Shown here: positions 27,001 to 39,135 of the stretch, piece after piece | How positions within the stretch are numbered: the stretch's first letter is position 1 | Layout: the number at the start of each line of letters is the position of its first letter | Assembly: GCA_903813345.2 (NCBI GenBank) | Contig: CAIIXF020000004.1 | Coordinates: 2,497,525 to 2,561,524, forward strand | Length of the DNA stretch: 64,000 nucleotides | DNA from: Owenia fusiformis | Lineage: Eukaryota; Annelida; Polychaeta; Sabellida; Oweniidae | Direction of reading: 5' to 3' | Made by a program: the position numbers and the translations under genes | Notes under the pieces: model-generated | Database searches by the model: none | The model's input: only the letters and a program-made list of their open reading frames with translations | What the model was told of the DNA's origin: nothing

Positions 27001-27170
27001 AAAGTGTGTTTCACTGCATATTGCGTCGTTATATATATGAAAACCAAACTCGGCTTAGTTTATTAATTATAATTCAAACGAACGATCAATAGTTCAACAA
27101 TTCGTAATAAACAATACTTACCAATCGTGCTCCACAGGGAAGAAATAATCACGAACAAAATCGCTGCCAT
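21030..27170 (-). CDS. Type I membrane protein: three unnamed repeats, three EGF domains, one TM helix
   Basis: Eight exons on the minus strand join in frame to 551 residues: 27170-27122, 25715-25365, 24651-24355, 24076-23738, 23444-23316, 22228-22118, 21652-21539 and 21295-21030. Every junction is GT-AG and phase 1, and each middle exon is one domain, the signature of exon shuffling. Exon 1 encodes a signal peptide ([14 protein letters not shown]). Exons 2-4 (residues about 17-133, 134-232 and 233-345) each hold one copy of a domain with the pattern RPSY, then YLYY or a variant, then WAI or WVI. Exons 5-7 are EGF domains starting D-I-D-x-C and ending C-E-T-G. Exon 8 gives a TM helix (about 470-488), then a CRCCC cluster that could be palmitoylated, and a ~60-residue acidic/Ser-rich tail. 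An adhesion or receptor role is inferred; I do not recognise an orthologue. The exon model is strong and the function unknown. Confidence 0.88.
22746..23291. mobile_element. GGTATCGATATGG-family element, copy 2, in an intron of the EGF/TM gene
   Basis: Left end AAAGGATAGGTATCGATATGG-like; the right end is shortened to TACCACTCCTTT. The core matches copy 1 (CTTTCCGAACCTTGTTGG, AACAAGATACTTTTAAAG). It ends 24 bp from the donor of exon 5 (23316), so it sits in the splice-site neighbourhood without touching it. Confidence 0.72.
25727..26728. mobile_element. MITE (GGAGAGGTTAAGCT ends) holding a second MITE, in intron 1 of the EGF/TM gene
   Basis: Ends GGAGAGGTTAAGCT and its inverse; without the 490-bp insert plus its TTA it is 509 bp, against 508 bp for the copy at 6034-6541. 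Its left end lies 9 bp upstream (in gene direction) of the splice acceptor of exon 2, so its TIR supplies the pyrimidines CCTCTCC in front of TTTTCAG. Flanks ATT/AAT may be a decayed 3-bp duplication. Confidence 0.88.
25830..26319. mobile_element. 490-bp Harbinger-like MITE nested in the GGAGAGG MITE
   Basis: Inverted ends CACCCCAGTCACATTT (16 of 16), flanked by TTA (25827-25829 and 26320-26322). The related MITE at 6034-6541 shows the uninterrupted sequence GCGCGCTTAGTCTACTT at 6128-6144. GC-rich arms repeat GCGGCGAGCGTAGAAAA near both ends. Non-coding. Confidence 0.92.
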
Positions 27171-28150
27171 TTTTGTTGATTTCAAAGTTTCAGGCGGATA
27201 ACTACATGCAGGTGTACATGCCGTAGATACACGGTTTGGTAATGTAACACTTTATGCGCACATTTAATTCACTATTCAACACAAATAAAACAGAAAGGTC
27301 GCAACGATCCAAGAGACTCTAAAATTTAACATTGAACGAGGAAGGTCACCACGCTTCCTTTAACGACTACTAGTATATCTAACAACGACAAATAGTTGGG
27401 ACTTTAACATATGGCTATGAGATGTTTTATAAAACATATTTGAAAAATCTGAAACAAAATACATCAATTTAAAAATAAGGGCATAATGGGTAGTTACCAT
27501 GTTTTATATCCTTGCAAAAATCTAAATCGATCAATGGAACAAGAAAAACAAACCTTTACTGTGTCAATTTAAAACTAGAGAAACTTTTAAAACTTCTGAT
27601 GTAATTTTGACCGTATGCATTCTTCTTGACCTATGTTTAACATAGTGTCATGATCAAAGTGTTATTTTTCATTTAAGTATACTAGTTTATATATCGTGTG
27701 CGTGAAATTGAAACGTTTTCGGCCTCCTTAAAGGGTTCCGATAGGCTTCCCATATAAAAACAAATGGCGTCTCCAAGCCAGTCAACTGGATCAATCCATT
27801 TTCAAGATATAATGGGAGTTTTGTCAAAATCCAGTTAATTGACATTTTCTTGGAGATAAGTAATCCGTTGATAATGATTCTGAAAACATCGAGAGAGTGA
27901 TTGTTAAAAGAATGCATGTACAACAGCCATTATATAAACTCATGTTTTAGAACTGCTTTGTTTCATTTGGAGGATATTTCAAATGTCACGCTGTGTACTA
28001 ATACGTTTTGAGGAAAATATGTCAATTTTTCCTTATTACACACAAATAAAAGATCCCGAAACTTCACCCATAACTGTGAAATTGATTTGTGAAGATAAAA
28101 TCCCCCCTTTATAATTGTGTGACGATCAATAATAGAGTCATTTCTAAGGG

Positions 28151-28223
28151 CAATATAGTGAAATATTGGACCGAGGGCCACCGAGGGCCGAAGGCCCAAG
28201 GTCCAATATTTCGCTATATTGCT
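28151..28223. repeat. Hairpin: 23-bp inverted repeat with GC-rich loop
   Basis: GCAATATAGTGAAATATTGG, then the loop GAGGGCCACCGAGGGCC, then the inverse with a single mismatch. A second small palindrome (CCGGTCCATATGGACC) follows at about 28254. Confidence 0.75.
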
Positions 28224-30071
28224 CGCAGAATTGCCGGTCCAGAATATATTCTAGACCGGTCCATATGGACCACCACTATGACGACACACATTTCTCAGGT
28301 CGATATAGTAAAATGAACGCCTTCTAAACTAGCACTAAAACCCCTAGAATTGGCCCGGCAAGGTGGTAATAATATACTTATGCTATTTATGTAATACATT
28401 GATATAAATTGAAGGAGGGGAACCAGTCTACCTAAATGCCATCTTTTATTACACACACGTTATAATGTTTATTTCATGTTGGTGACTTGACTATTTTATT
28501 TCGAATGGTGGATTTTAAAAGAATATACACATTAGCTATTTAAATGTGGCAAACAATAGCAAAACACTTCTCATTTTCATAGCATGGGGGATTTTTAACA
28601 AGTTTCGCCGCTCGCTTCGCTTGCATGATTTTTGGGTCAATTTTTGCTGCTCGCATCACTCGCGTACTTTGTCAAATGTACTTCAGCAGCTCCCAAAGGG
28701 CTATTACTATTTCTTCACTTACAAAATGTAAATAAACACCAAGACCAAATCTCATCGATGCTGCCTCAAATACGAAGAGATCTTCCCTTGGCCCGTTTAT
28801 GATTATATTTAGAACCCTGGGCAGGTGAAGCAAGCATGGGGAACGGGGGGGGGGGGGGTTGAAGCAAGCAGGGGGGGGGCAAGGGGTAAATTGATTGAGC
28901 AGGAGGAGCGTCATGCAATTAGATTCTGGGGAGAACCCACGAAACTGTTTGAAGAACTGTTTGATACCTCCAAATCCGGCCAGAAGACACATATTTTCAT
29001 CAATGTGTTACTTAGTTCTCGACCATTTCACATGAAAGCCATACCATCAAGATCTTACCCGGGGACACCTAGCAATGGCATGTATATGCGCATACGAATT
29101 AACATTCGCGTATTGAACTTAATGTAGGTAAAAATATAATTAAGTCTATTAAAATGTTGGAAGACATTTTGAGAATAGGTAAATATGAAATCATATCTAG
29201 TTGAAATATCATTTTACATTCTCCAGATCCAGAAGCCACGTAATTGTTTCCGATTGTTACTTAATTCCACGCCGTATAGTTCTTATAAATGTCATTGTTA
29301 AGAAATCTCACTAGATGGCTTAGCCACGACTTGTATGTTTATACGCCTGGGAAAGGCCGACAAAAGAAATGTATAGCGCTACGCATATAGCGTGTGTGCC
29401 TACGACATTGAGACTAGCAAATGCACACTTTCATGAATAACTAATTATAACACTTTAAATCCCACTTGGGTAGCAACACAATAGAATTTGCTGTGGTTTA
29501 TTTTTAAGAATGTATGGTTTTATCAAAAGGAAAGTGCACTATTTTTCTATTGTTTTTAAAGAATGTACACTTGGCAAGCTATCAAAAACAAGTGAGACAT
29601 AAATGACCATTGACAGTTTTTGATAGTTTTCATTCCTTAAAAACAATATACAAAAATACATGTACCATTCTCTTGTTACTGTGCATTCTTTAGAATGAAA
29701 CAATTTAATTTTTGTTGCTATCTACATCATTGATCTTATCTTACTTACAAATTCTGCTGTATTCAAATTCAATGTTCTGGACTGGACAGTCACCTGTAGT
29801 GCACTGAAGCTAGACTAATTATAGCCCACTCAGTCACTTACATCAACTCACACTCATGAGGTCAATGCAACCAACTCTTTTTGTTGTTACAATTAATTGG
29901 CTATATAACAACAAATTTTAACCAATAAGAGTCAGGGTCATTGTGAGCCTGGTTGAAGTTTGCAAAATTCACAGTTTGAATAGTCAATACAAAAGAAATC
30001 ACATTTTTCCGGATTAAACACCTTTTAACTGTAATATAATAGACCATTTACCTGTAGTGTAGTTCGAATTC

Positions 30072-30133
30072 GATTTGATAAGAAATAATAACCTCAGGCC
30101 TTCGGCCTTCGGTGTATTATTTCTTATAAAATC
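30072..30133. repeat. Hairpin around GGCCTTCGGCC
   Basis: GATTTGATAAGAAATAATA and TATTATTTCTTATAAAATC flank a loop with GGCCTTCGGCCTTCGG. The layout is like the hairpin at 28.15 kb. It lies ~560 bp past the glucosylceramidase stop codon. Confidence 0.6.
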
Positions 30134-30688
30134 TCATTCTTATGCTTTATCCAGTACCTAAGTCCAATTATAGTTGTATAACAGGTGTCTATAACAATAA
30201 TATATAATGGAGAGTGGTATATCGTCATCGTATACACTCCTCCGTGTACCACTTTAGCGTATACCACTGTAGAAGTGCATTTTGGGAACTAATCAATATA
30301 GAAAAACTTTTACTGCTATTGAAATAGCGTGGTTGTGCATCATAGTGACAACTAGCCACAGTCTACCCATAAAGACTAGCGATCTGCGCAGGCGCATAAG
30401 TTAAAATGTACTAGAAGTTCACGTGATATCTCTGCCTGCATTGATCTTCTGCAAAAACAACAATGGCGGATGTCGTAGGATTAAAACTTTTGACCGAGAA
30501 AGTGAACTGGTAGAAGTAGGAGGCATCGAGGAATCTAAGGTTGATGTGAATGAATTTATCATGGATCAGAGAAACCTGAACATATTACATGTTTCAAATG
30601 ATTCTGATATACATCTGCAACACAACTTAGATTTTAACGATTTTTCGGGAAGTATATTTTCATATGCCATAATAATAATATAATTCAA

Positions 30689-33326
30689 CTAATTTGGAGA
30701 CATTTTGAGAGTGACAACAGATTTTGGTGGCAAGTTGTTATACTGATATGTACTTCCAGAGAGGTTCAGATTGAAGTTTACTGTATTTGTGCTGGATGGA
30801 TTCAACACCACTGCTACAATAGCACCATCGGGGGCTTCAAAGGCAACCGTGTGTACATCATCCCAACCAAAGTTTGAAGAGTCAATACGAACAGATCCAG
30901 TGGGAACAAACTTGCTGAAGTGTCCGATCAGGTAATATTCAACCTCCCGTTGATAACTTGTCCGGTCTACCGTGATCACTCCTCTACAATCCGAACACCC
31001 ACCAACTCCTACTTTTGGACCGTGATTTGAGTCTAGAGCCATATTCCATAACAAAACAGTTTTCGCCCAAACTCTGGGTTGACCAATAAACAACAACCTT
31101 GTGTTCCATACAAGATTATTGCCGAAATCCGGAGACCATTCACCACCTGAACATTCCGTGAAATAGATATTCTTATCGGGGAATTGATTTCTCACCCCAC
31201 CGGGACTGTCGTGGTTCCCCCCATAACAATGCCATGCTGATCCATCAACGAACGCTCTTGTGCCTTGGTCATTCAAGATTCCTGTTGTAAACGCCGTATC
31301 GTCCCAGTTGTGATCGTAAACAATTATCTTGGTGGATGTTGCGGACAAACGCGGTCCTAGGTGTTCTCTAACAAAGGTACTCTGTTGCTGCCACCACATA
31401 TGCTGGGTTGGGTAGTCCTGGCTCTCGTGCAGTGGTTCATTTTGAACAGTTATTGCATTTATCGTGATACCTGTATAAAGGTTCATAGTTCATGTAGTTA
31501 TAGTAAGATGGGACATTATACATGTAGTATGAAATATTCCCAACAAAAAATTGTTTAAATTTTAGAATATTTCCGGCTCATGTCATTCCGCTTATGTAAA
31601 TTTCCAAGTGCAAAACTAAAGATTTTTACAATAATGTATTATTTTTTTATAATAATGGTTACCATTCTTATTATTTGGGAGAATTTAAACATTTTCACTT
31701 ATTTTTGCAATTTGAATCCATCCACCAATTTATAACATGTCGTGAATCTTTTGAGAGATATTGTATTTGAGATTGTACATGTTGTAAGGAATAGATTGGT
31801 AGGTCAAATTGTACACATTTGTCACCCCCATACTGCCATAGATCTGATTCTGCTAACTCACAAGAAACAGAAATATTATTTACCTTCGCTGGCATACGCT
31901 TGGACAAACCGGAGGAAATAGTCAGCATAGACAGACATGCATTCATCCCGTAGGAACCCACCATTTAAACTCCGAGTGTTTTTCATCCAAGCAGGTGCAC
32001 TCCATGGAGTCGCCATAATCTTCAAGGTTGGATTTGCGGCTAAAGCATCTTTCAAGACGGGGATGATGAAATCACGGTCATTGTCAATGCTGAAGAAATT
32101 AAGCGCAAAATCCTCTCCGCCAGAAGGCATATCATTGTATGTATAGGGAGCGACCGCTTGGAAATCTGACCCACCCATAGTAAGGCGGATATAACTGATG
32201 CCAATACCATCCTTGCCAAAGAGATCGTTAATGATCTGACTCCGCTGCGGACTACTGTAGATGTTGTATGCTGCGGCGTTCGTTATCGCTGCACCAAAAC
32301 CATCCATGGTTTGATATCGTGTGGTTGGGTTGATGTTAACGGAAAATCCATTTGTTGGTTCACTATTTTCATCAATAGACGTACCTTGAGATAATTTCTT
32401 CGACTGGTCCCCAGTTGTCAACCAAACATCAAACCTAATTTATGAATGTGTTTATCAATAGAAACTGTGTCGGGATTTGTAGCATCTATAGATGGACCAT
32501 GGAACGGTACATATTGAGTGTTCTATAAACAATAAACCCTTAGCAAATGACAAAAAAGTTATTGTATGTACCACTTTAGATGAATACTATTATTTTCATG
32601 ATTTTGTTGAATTGTAAAAGACGATACGTTCATTTATTGTGGAGACTGTTGGAAGACTGACAAACCGATTGCTCTAAAATTGATTTTCTTTGTTCCAGAC
32701 ATCTAGCATATGCATGACGTATTTTGTATGTATTATAGTACTATTGATATAGTATGAGTAATAATTTATTTTGCAAGGAATGAGTGCCATATCCCAGACA
32801 TCATGCATTATATTAAAATAGGTAATACAGCATACGTTATCAATTGGGATTTATTTTACAAGGAATAGCTACATGTATCATTTATAATGGTTGATGTGGG
32901 CAAGTCGACTTGACGTCTAGCTAAGTGGTACTAATTCATATGGCTGGTAATCGAGCAGTTGGATTTCAACAAGGGTGCATTGACTTATCATGGGGATATA
33001 CAGATATACACCATTGACTATTATGATTTAAGAGATAGATGTTTAAATCCTTATTATATCAGAAGAACTCAACAAATACATTTGGCTGTTTGGGTGATAG
33101 TTTTGGTGAATATTTTCAATACAGTAGTAAGAATAGGGGTTCCTAAACATGTCAACTTACCTATCTAAGGTCTTTTTGAAAATTTTTGGTTAGTTTTATA
33201 TGCACTGTATGCTTTCACCACTTATTAACGTGTTTTAGCTTCAACTAACCTGCCGGGTGGACGAGCCAATTCCACACCATCAAGAAGCCCGAAGACCAAT
33301 GCAAAAGTCAGATACCGAAAATACAT
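30689..33326 (-). CDS. GBA: Glucosylceramidase (GH30 family)
   Basis: Three exons on the minus strand: 33326-33250, 32434-31884 and 31470-30689. All introns are GT-AG, and the join gives 469 residues. GBA-type enzymes hydrolyse the beta-glucosidic bond of glucosylceramide in lysosomes. Exon 1 encodes a hydrophobic leader (YLTFALVFGLL). Exon 2 starts with the family N-terminus (FDVWLTTGDQSKKL) and holds DGFGAAITNAAAYN and TPWSAPAWMK. The acid/base glutamate is E221 in TVQNEP, the first motif after the second splice. The nucleophile is E315 in YFTECSGG. The C-terminus has the beta-sandwich part (VAFEAPDGAIVAVVLNP) and ends at TAA. Length fits the family (human is about 536 with its long leader). 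No frameshift or missing catalytic residue is seen. The neighbours are unrelated. Confidence 0.95.
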
Positions 33327-34619
33327 CCCGGTTTTCAAGCTGGAGGTTTGAATACTGTAAACACGGGAGTTCAATTATGGGTGATATTATCATTAGTTAA
33401 TCAGTAGCCCGTGTCAAAGTCCGTATATTAAGGCCATTATGATACACTATACACTACCATGTAAAATAACACATATGGTACCTAGAATTAGATATAATTT
33501 AGAAAGAACTGATATTAGTTTAAGAGAGTACATTTTATTTGTTTTGTGAATTACTACGTATTATTTGTATTTTGGAAGTACTTTAAGTTCAATGCGTACC
33601 CGCCTAGACTGAAGTTTACTTAGTAATAGACTAAAGTCAACAGTGCTCACAATAAATAAAAGGCATCTTGATTTTCTTTCACCATTCCCAGACCATGATT
33701 ATTTTAGACTTCATATTTTCCAATAATGTCTCTATCATTCTATACACATCCCTTAAGTTTTGTATACTCTGAACTTCATGTATGGTTACTTGGAAATGGG
33801 AAATCCTCACTTAAGCAAATCTAGGTGTCATTTATTTTTGGTGAGCACTGTATGCTAGTTAAAATCCAACTTAACTGCATTCATACTTCAACATCCGAAT
33901 TTATATATTAGTACACCAATGATTGCTCCATTGGGAATTTCACCAAAAATAACCCAGACAAGAGATTCAATCATTTTTAATAAATCTAATCGAAAGCAGA
34001 TGTTAGGATCACCCTGTATATTTAAGTAAGAGTAGATCACAACTGCACAAGGATGGTATTTCCACCATGTCTCCAAAAAATATAATGGATCATTTCAAAA
34101 AAAGTTTTCTCCCTAAATTACTCAATGACGAGCAGTGTAGAGAATGCAATGAGAAACACCCAGCTGGTGATTAGGCTGTCGCCAATTTTATGTTATGAAA
34201 CAATTTATCAGAGGAGGATTGGCAACTACCATTATTTGAACTTGGTCTTCTGTTTACGGGTGAGATAAGTGATATTCACTTCACGCATAGCAAGGCAAGG
34301 TGTGTCCAGTTTCAGCCAACCAGAATACAGTATTTCTGTTGAAGTCATGCAAAAATCTGGAAACAACACTTTCGTCGAATGATTCAATGTACAATGCATT
34401 GACTCCGGGGCTAAATCCTTAATAACAGTCGGTGTATGTCGCGATACCACACTAATGTATTAATGGTAAATACCAGGATACAAAATGCTAATTTAACGAC
34501 CGCAGTGTATACACCTGCTATTATTTAGCTCTTTGATGTGCTTGTGAATTTCATTTATATGCAAATTAATGAATTACACAAGTCATTAAAAGTAAAGAAA
34601 TAAACTAGTGTTTAGTAAA
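33327..34619. other. 5' flank of glucosylceramidase
   Basis: Contains the 210-bp MITE (33641-33850). No other gene. The promoter should lie just above 33326, but no clear TATA or CAAT pattern was seen. Confidence 0.5.
33641..33850. mobile_element. 210-bp mariner-type MITE
   Basis: CAGTGCTCACAATAAATAAA on the left, its near-inverse ending TTTGGTGAGCACTG on the right, followed by TA. It lies upstream of the glucosylceramidase gene and is non-coding. Confidence 0.65.
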
Positions 34620-35654
34620 CAAATGAATAAAATATAAGAAATTACACAAATCGGACAATACATTCCAGAGGGAAATTTTTTACACTATTTCCCGAAAATG
34701 TGGCAGTCACTATTTGTATACTAATTAACTTATTTATCTTATTTCATTCATGATTCGTTTACTCTGTAAACAAAAACAAAATGAGAAGTCTTCATTTCAA
34801 TATTTATGTTTACGGTACATGTTCTTATTGGTATTTAAAGGCATTTTGCCTTTTAACTCCCATATTCTCACCTATCGGGGAAAATAAAGCGTACTAATGA
34901 CTGGTCACATCTTCATCTTCCCTGATTCCAGGCCTAGGGATTTAGGACTTTCCAGGAAATTAGTTCATCTATTTCATATCATGTGACCATATATGCCAAT
35001 GAGCATCTAGAATACATTTGAGGTATATATTAAAAGAAGAGAACGATCGAAAAATAAATAATATATCAACTTTTACCATATTCATAATTTTGGAGAATTT
35101 CTACTTGAGGAGCGTATTCTCGACACTAATCATTCTGCATAATTTCACTCAAAAGATTGTTATGTCACCACCAAAAGTGGTGATGGCGGTTGGCGATCGA
35201 CGGTTGGCGTCTCTAACAATTTCTTTAAACTTCCGATAACTTAACACATACTGTTTATACTGGCTTCAGTTTTTCTCAAAATTATCTTCTATGTTTTCAG
35301 AAGTTCAAATCTGACTTTATTCTTAAGATTTGACCTTCAATGTAAAAAAGGTCAAAAAGGTATTTTTCAACTTGCTTCAAATTATACATTTCTTTCAAAA
35401 TCATCTACAAGTTATCAGAAGTTCAAATATGACTTTCGATTTGAGATTTGACCTTCTCAAGGTCAAAAAGGTATTTGTTCAACTTCTTCAAGTTGACCAA
35501 TTTTTTTCATCAGAATCATCTAGGCTACAAGTTCTCAAAAGTTCAAATCTGACTTTAGATTGAGCAACTAGGTGGTGACATTTTGCCATGTTAATGCCTT
35601 ATTTGTTTTGTTATGGCTAAGAATAAATAATGATTTTTGTGGAGTACCTAACAT

Positions 35655-36801
35655 ACAGTTGCCAACTCCAGATTTAAATCGGGAGATTCCTGTTTTTTAA
35701 CCCATCTCCTGCGCAATTTTGCCATCTCCCGATTTTCTCATTTTGTAATTTTTCATCATCTCCCGATTTTTTCTCCCGATTTCCCCCGATTTCTACAAAC
35801 GCATGTTTTAGGTAAAAATCCCCCGATTTGGTCTGTGTCCTCCCGTTTTTTCCTCCTACCTCCCGATTTTTAACTTGAATCCGAGTACTCATCGATCGTC
35901 TCCAGTATCTTACATAAAAGTCAATTAACTCCAGCGACATCTAATCATGAAAAACAAAGTTAATCTAATATAAATGTCCAATCAACAACAAGGAAATTAG
36001 CGCACGCGCAACAATTTTAATCAGTAAGAGCGAATCCATCCTTTATTAAGATCCTAGCGCATGCGTATTACGTAGATAATCTACTGAGTGGAGGCGATAA
36101 GAATCTGCACAAGTATGTCCGTGAAACGGGGTAAGAATGATTTTGTCTATTTATGCTCGATTGCGTAAGAAATTCACATGTCTGTTTTTACTTGCTATCG
36201 TCTTTACTAAAAGAAACATGTTTTTAAGAGGTCTCCTTCTTTTAAAGAAAATCTCCTGTTTTGACAGAAGATCTCCTGTTTTTTACTTGGTATCTTTACC
36301 AAGAGAAACTTCCTGTTTTGTAAAGAAGTCTCCTGTTTTTAAAGAAAATATCCTGTTTTCTCTTGATTTTTAGGAAAATATCCTGTTTTCTCCTGTTTTA
36401 AAAGAAAATACCCTGTTTTCTCATGCTTTTAAAATAAATTGTTTTCTCCTGTTTTTAAAGAAAATCTCTTGTTTAGAATGAAAATCTCCTGTTTTTTAGA
36501 TGGTAACTTGTTTTCTAAAAGAAACCTCCTGTTTTCTCCTGTTTTTTAAAAGAAGTCTCCTGTTTTCTCCTGTTTTTAAAGAAAATCTCCTGTTTAGACT
36601 GAAAGTCTCTTGTTTTCTCCTGTTTTTTAGATGGTTACTTGTTTTCTAAAAGAAACCTCCTCTTTTCTTCTGTTTTTTAAAAGAAGTCTCCTGTTTTCTC
36701 CTGTTTTTTTCAGTAAAAGTCTCCTGTTTTTCTCCTGTTTTTTTTGCAAAATATCTCCTGGATTCTCCTGGGTTTTTTTCTCTGAGAGGTTGGCAGGTAT
36801 G
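35655..36801. mobile_element. Inverted-end element filled with TCTCCTGTTTT repeats
   Basis: Present only in the left duplication unit; the right unit has the intact site (CCTAACATTTTAG, 40189-40201). Ends ACAGTTGCCAACTCC and (inverse) CATACCTGCCAACC; CAT flanks both sides. The inside is low complexity: TCCCGATTTTT words on the left, then many TCTCCTGTTTTTAAAGAAAA-type units (36220-36780). Open frames inside are repeat artefacts. Confidence 0.75.
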
Positions 36802-37531
36802 CATTTTAGATACATGGACGACGGTGTACAACGATACTCTTGTCTTATATTAATAGTGGGGTGGCAGGATTTCTTAGTGTTTTCAATTATGGTGGCAGAT
36901 TAAGCTGCCCCGAGGGACCCATAAACGCCACTTCGAAAAACTTATGGTTGAAGAAATATATCGTTTCAACACACGAGACTTGTTCGACTCGCTACTATTA
37001 AGTCAACCATTATTTTAGGAGTGAAATATCATTTGTTAGAATTCTACATTTTCTAGGTTTAAGTAGAAAGATATATATGTTCTAAAATTAATCCTCAATT
37101 ATTGAGGCTGGAATAGCATTGATTACTATTTTGGAAAGCAGTAAAATAGTTAGAATCACAAAATACTATTTATTTGTGACGGTTTTATTTTAATATATAA
37201 TTAATATGAATGGCTTTAAAGAGAAAATGGATGTAAAAACAATGATGCTATTTGTCTCAAGGTTAAAATATACCATAGAAAAGGGGAAATGTCAGGAATG
37301 AGGTTGTAATGATAGGCTATTACAGACGTCTTCGAGTTTCAAAGTTAATAAAATAATGCTTTCATGAACAGGGGGCAATATTTTGACATTTTCCAAAAAT
37401 CCAAAATAGAATCACCTTTATTTTTTTAGATAAAGGGTACAGAGATAAAGTGTACTTTATGACGGTCTTTTGGCAGTCTGGTGTCTGATGACGACTAATG
37501 ATATGTTGTAACACAGAGTGTGCATTTTAAC

Positions 37532-37845
37532 CTGTCAAATAGGACACCTCCATGTAGACCACCTCTATAAGTAGAACACCTCAATAAGTTGAACACCTTC
37601 ATAAGTAGAACACCTCAATAAATAGAATACCTCTGTAAGTAGAACACCTCCATAAGTGAAACACCTCCATAAGTGAAACACCTGCATAAAAGGAACACCT
37701 CCATAAGTAGAACACATCAATAAGTAGAAGACCTCCATAAGTGGAACACCCCTATTAGTAGAACACCTTCATAAGTGAAACACCTCCATAAGTTGAACAC
37801 CTCCATAAGTGGAATACCTCCATAAGTGAAACACTTCCTTTATAA
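37532..37845. repeat. 17-bp satellite, short array
   Basis: About 18 units of AAGTAGAACACCTCCAT with G/A and A/T variants. Lies 5' of the GPCR pseudogene's 3' end in the left duplication unit. Confidence 0.92.
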
Positions 37846-38474
37846 AGAACCAGGAGGGCGTTGTTCCATTTGTTTGACTGTCTGTGATTCTCGAGCATTT
37901 AAAATGTAGGCTACTGTCCATTTAAAATTGGCCGATATGGTTAGGAAAATGGCGCCAAATGCTCATTCTTTTATACCCCGGCGTGCCTTTAATTGTTCTG
38001 TACATGAACAATCGAGATTCTTTACCTGATTTCCTACTTATTTCCAGCATTGTTACACGCAAGATTGAAGAGTCGGTGGCATAACTTTCTCTTAAAATGG
38101 CTGCTTGTCGGAAATGAACACTCTATAACTGTATATGCGACAATGAACGTTGCGGAAATTATTAAAAGCCATTACTCAACTGAGACAAATCAAATATACC
38201 TTGCTTGGGACGACTTTAGTTATATATTTTGATCGTATCTATAAATAAATGAATTATGTCTGTGTTTCATTGTGATTACTAGTAATTGCTCTTTATCCAG
38301 CAACGTAAAGGATGTTTATTTGGTTCACATGGTGGGCAAGTAGAATCACCCGTCCGTTTGGCCGTAAATATATATAAATACATAACGTACGTACAATTTC
38401 CAGTATGAATTCTAATTGTAGTTGCAATAAATAGTAAACATTTTCCAACAATATGAATCCTTTTGTGAAGTATA

Positions 38475-39135
38475 TTATTGAGCAGCTGCGTTCTCTGCTT
38501 CAGTATGGTTTTAAATGTTCGAGTGCGGGCCGATCTGATTTCCCTTCATCCGCAACAGTTTTCGAAGCTCCCGGCGAAACGTAAAAAATCAATGGAATTA
38601 TTTGTGTACATGAGTAAATTACATATAGCAAAGTAAAAAACAAAACGAAAGAGATGGCGCAAACTGTGATGAAAGTTGTAAAACTAGTACAGTATACCCG
38701 AGCTTTGTAGGGAATATAAACTGCAACTAGCCTCTCAAACGTTACCGCAACTAAGATCCACGCAGATAAATCCAAGGAAAAGTAAACTAGGAATATGTGA
38801 AATTTACATCCACCAAGTGTGATACTCCGTATGTCTATGTCGGAAATGTGACGTATCCAATGTCGCAAAAGACCAGTGTAAAGTACAGTTGTATCAACTA
38901 CAGCCAGGACGCTGAGATAAATACTAGACGTGCTTTTCCGCATGTTCTTCCTGGTGAGTATGATAAAAGATAAAGTGTTTCCTATTGTACCGACAATAAT
39001 GATCAGCGGTGCACAGTATGTCCATAATTCCTTGGCTATTGTTGCCTAGGTGACAATATCTGCCATCGTTGAGCTCATCCTGTTGGTAACTGAGCTTTCT
39101 TGAGTGACTAAACTCGTATCGTTGGTAGTAGCCAT
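38475..39135 (-). pseudogene. Broken class-A GPCR, paralogue of the 43.2-44.3 kb receptor
   Basis: Nearly identical to the intact receptor from its ATG (39133-39135) through TM1-TM4. It carries three lesions. An in-frame TAG at 39046-39048 replaces a Lys codon of the intact copy. A deletion of about 367 bp at about 38633 removes the end of TM4 through TM6 and shifts the frame. A deletion of about 23 bp at about 38581 lies in TM7. The tail (KTVADEGKSDRP...) survives only in a shifted frame. It cannot encode a seven-helix receptor. A short transcript could still be made, since the upstream region is conserved. Confidence 0.92.

Larger units (their letters stand above)
27171..30688. other. Intergenic between the EGF/TM gene and glucosylceramidase
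   Basis: Two minus-strand genes flank this 3.5 kb, so it holds the EGF/TM promoter side and the glucosylceramidase 3' side. Seen inside: two hairpins (28.15 and 30.1 kb) and G-runs at 28847-28880. No exon was found. Confidence 0.55.

Noticed and set aside
30423-30683. 86-codon plus-strand frame next to the glucosylceramidase end
   Set aside because: No recognisable domain, antisense to the 3' flank of a strong gene, low-complexity end; no splice pattern.
34232-34450. 72-codon minus-strand frame upstream of glucosylceramidase
   Set aside because: Protein-like in places but without splice sites, start context or a recognisable domain; not strong enough to list.
36137-36903. Overlapping open frames with FSPVF and KKTGE repeats on both strands
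   Set aside because: Products of the TCTCCTGTTTT repeat array; both strands are open because the repeat lacks stop words.
37532-37845. CRISPR-like array
   Set aside because: Units are contiguous without unique spacers, and the genome is animal; this is a satellite.
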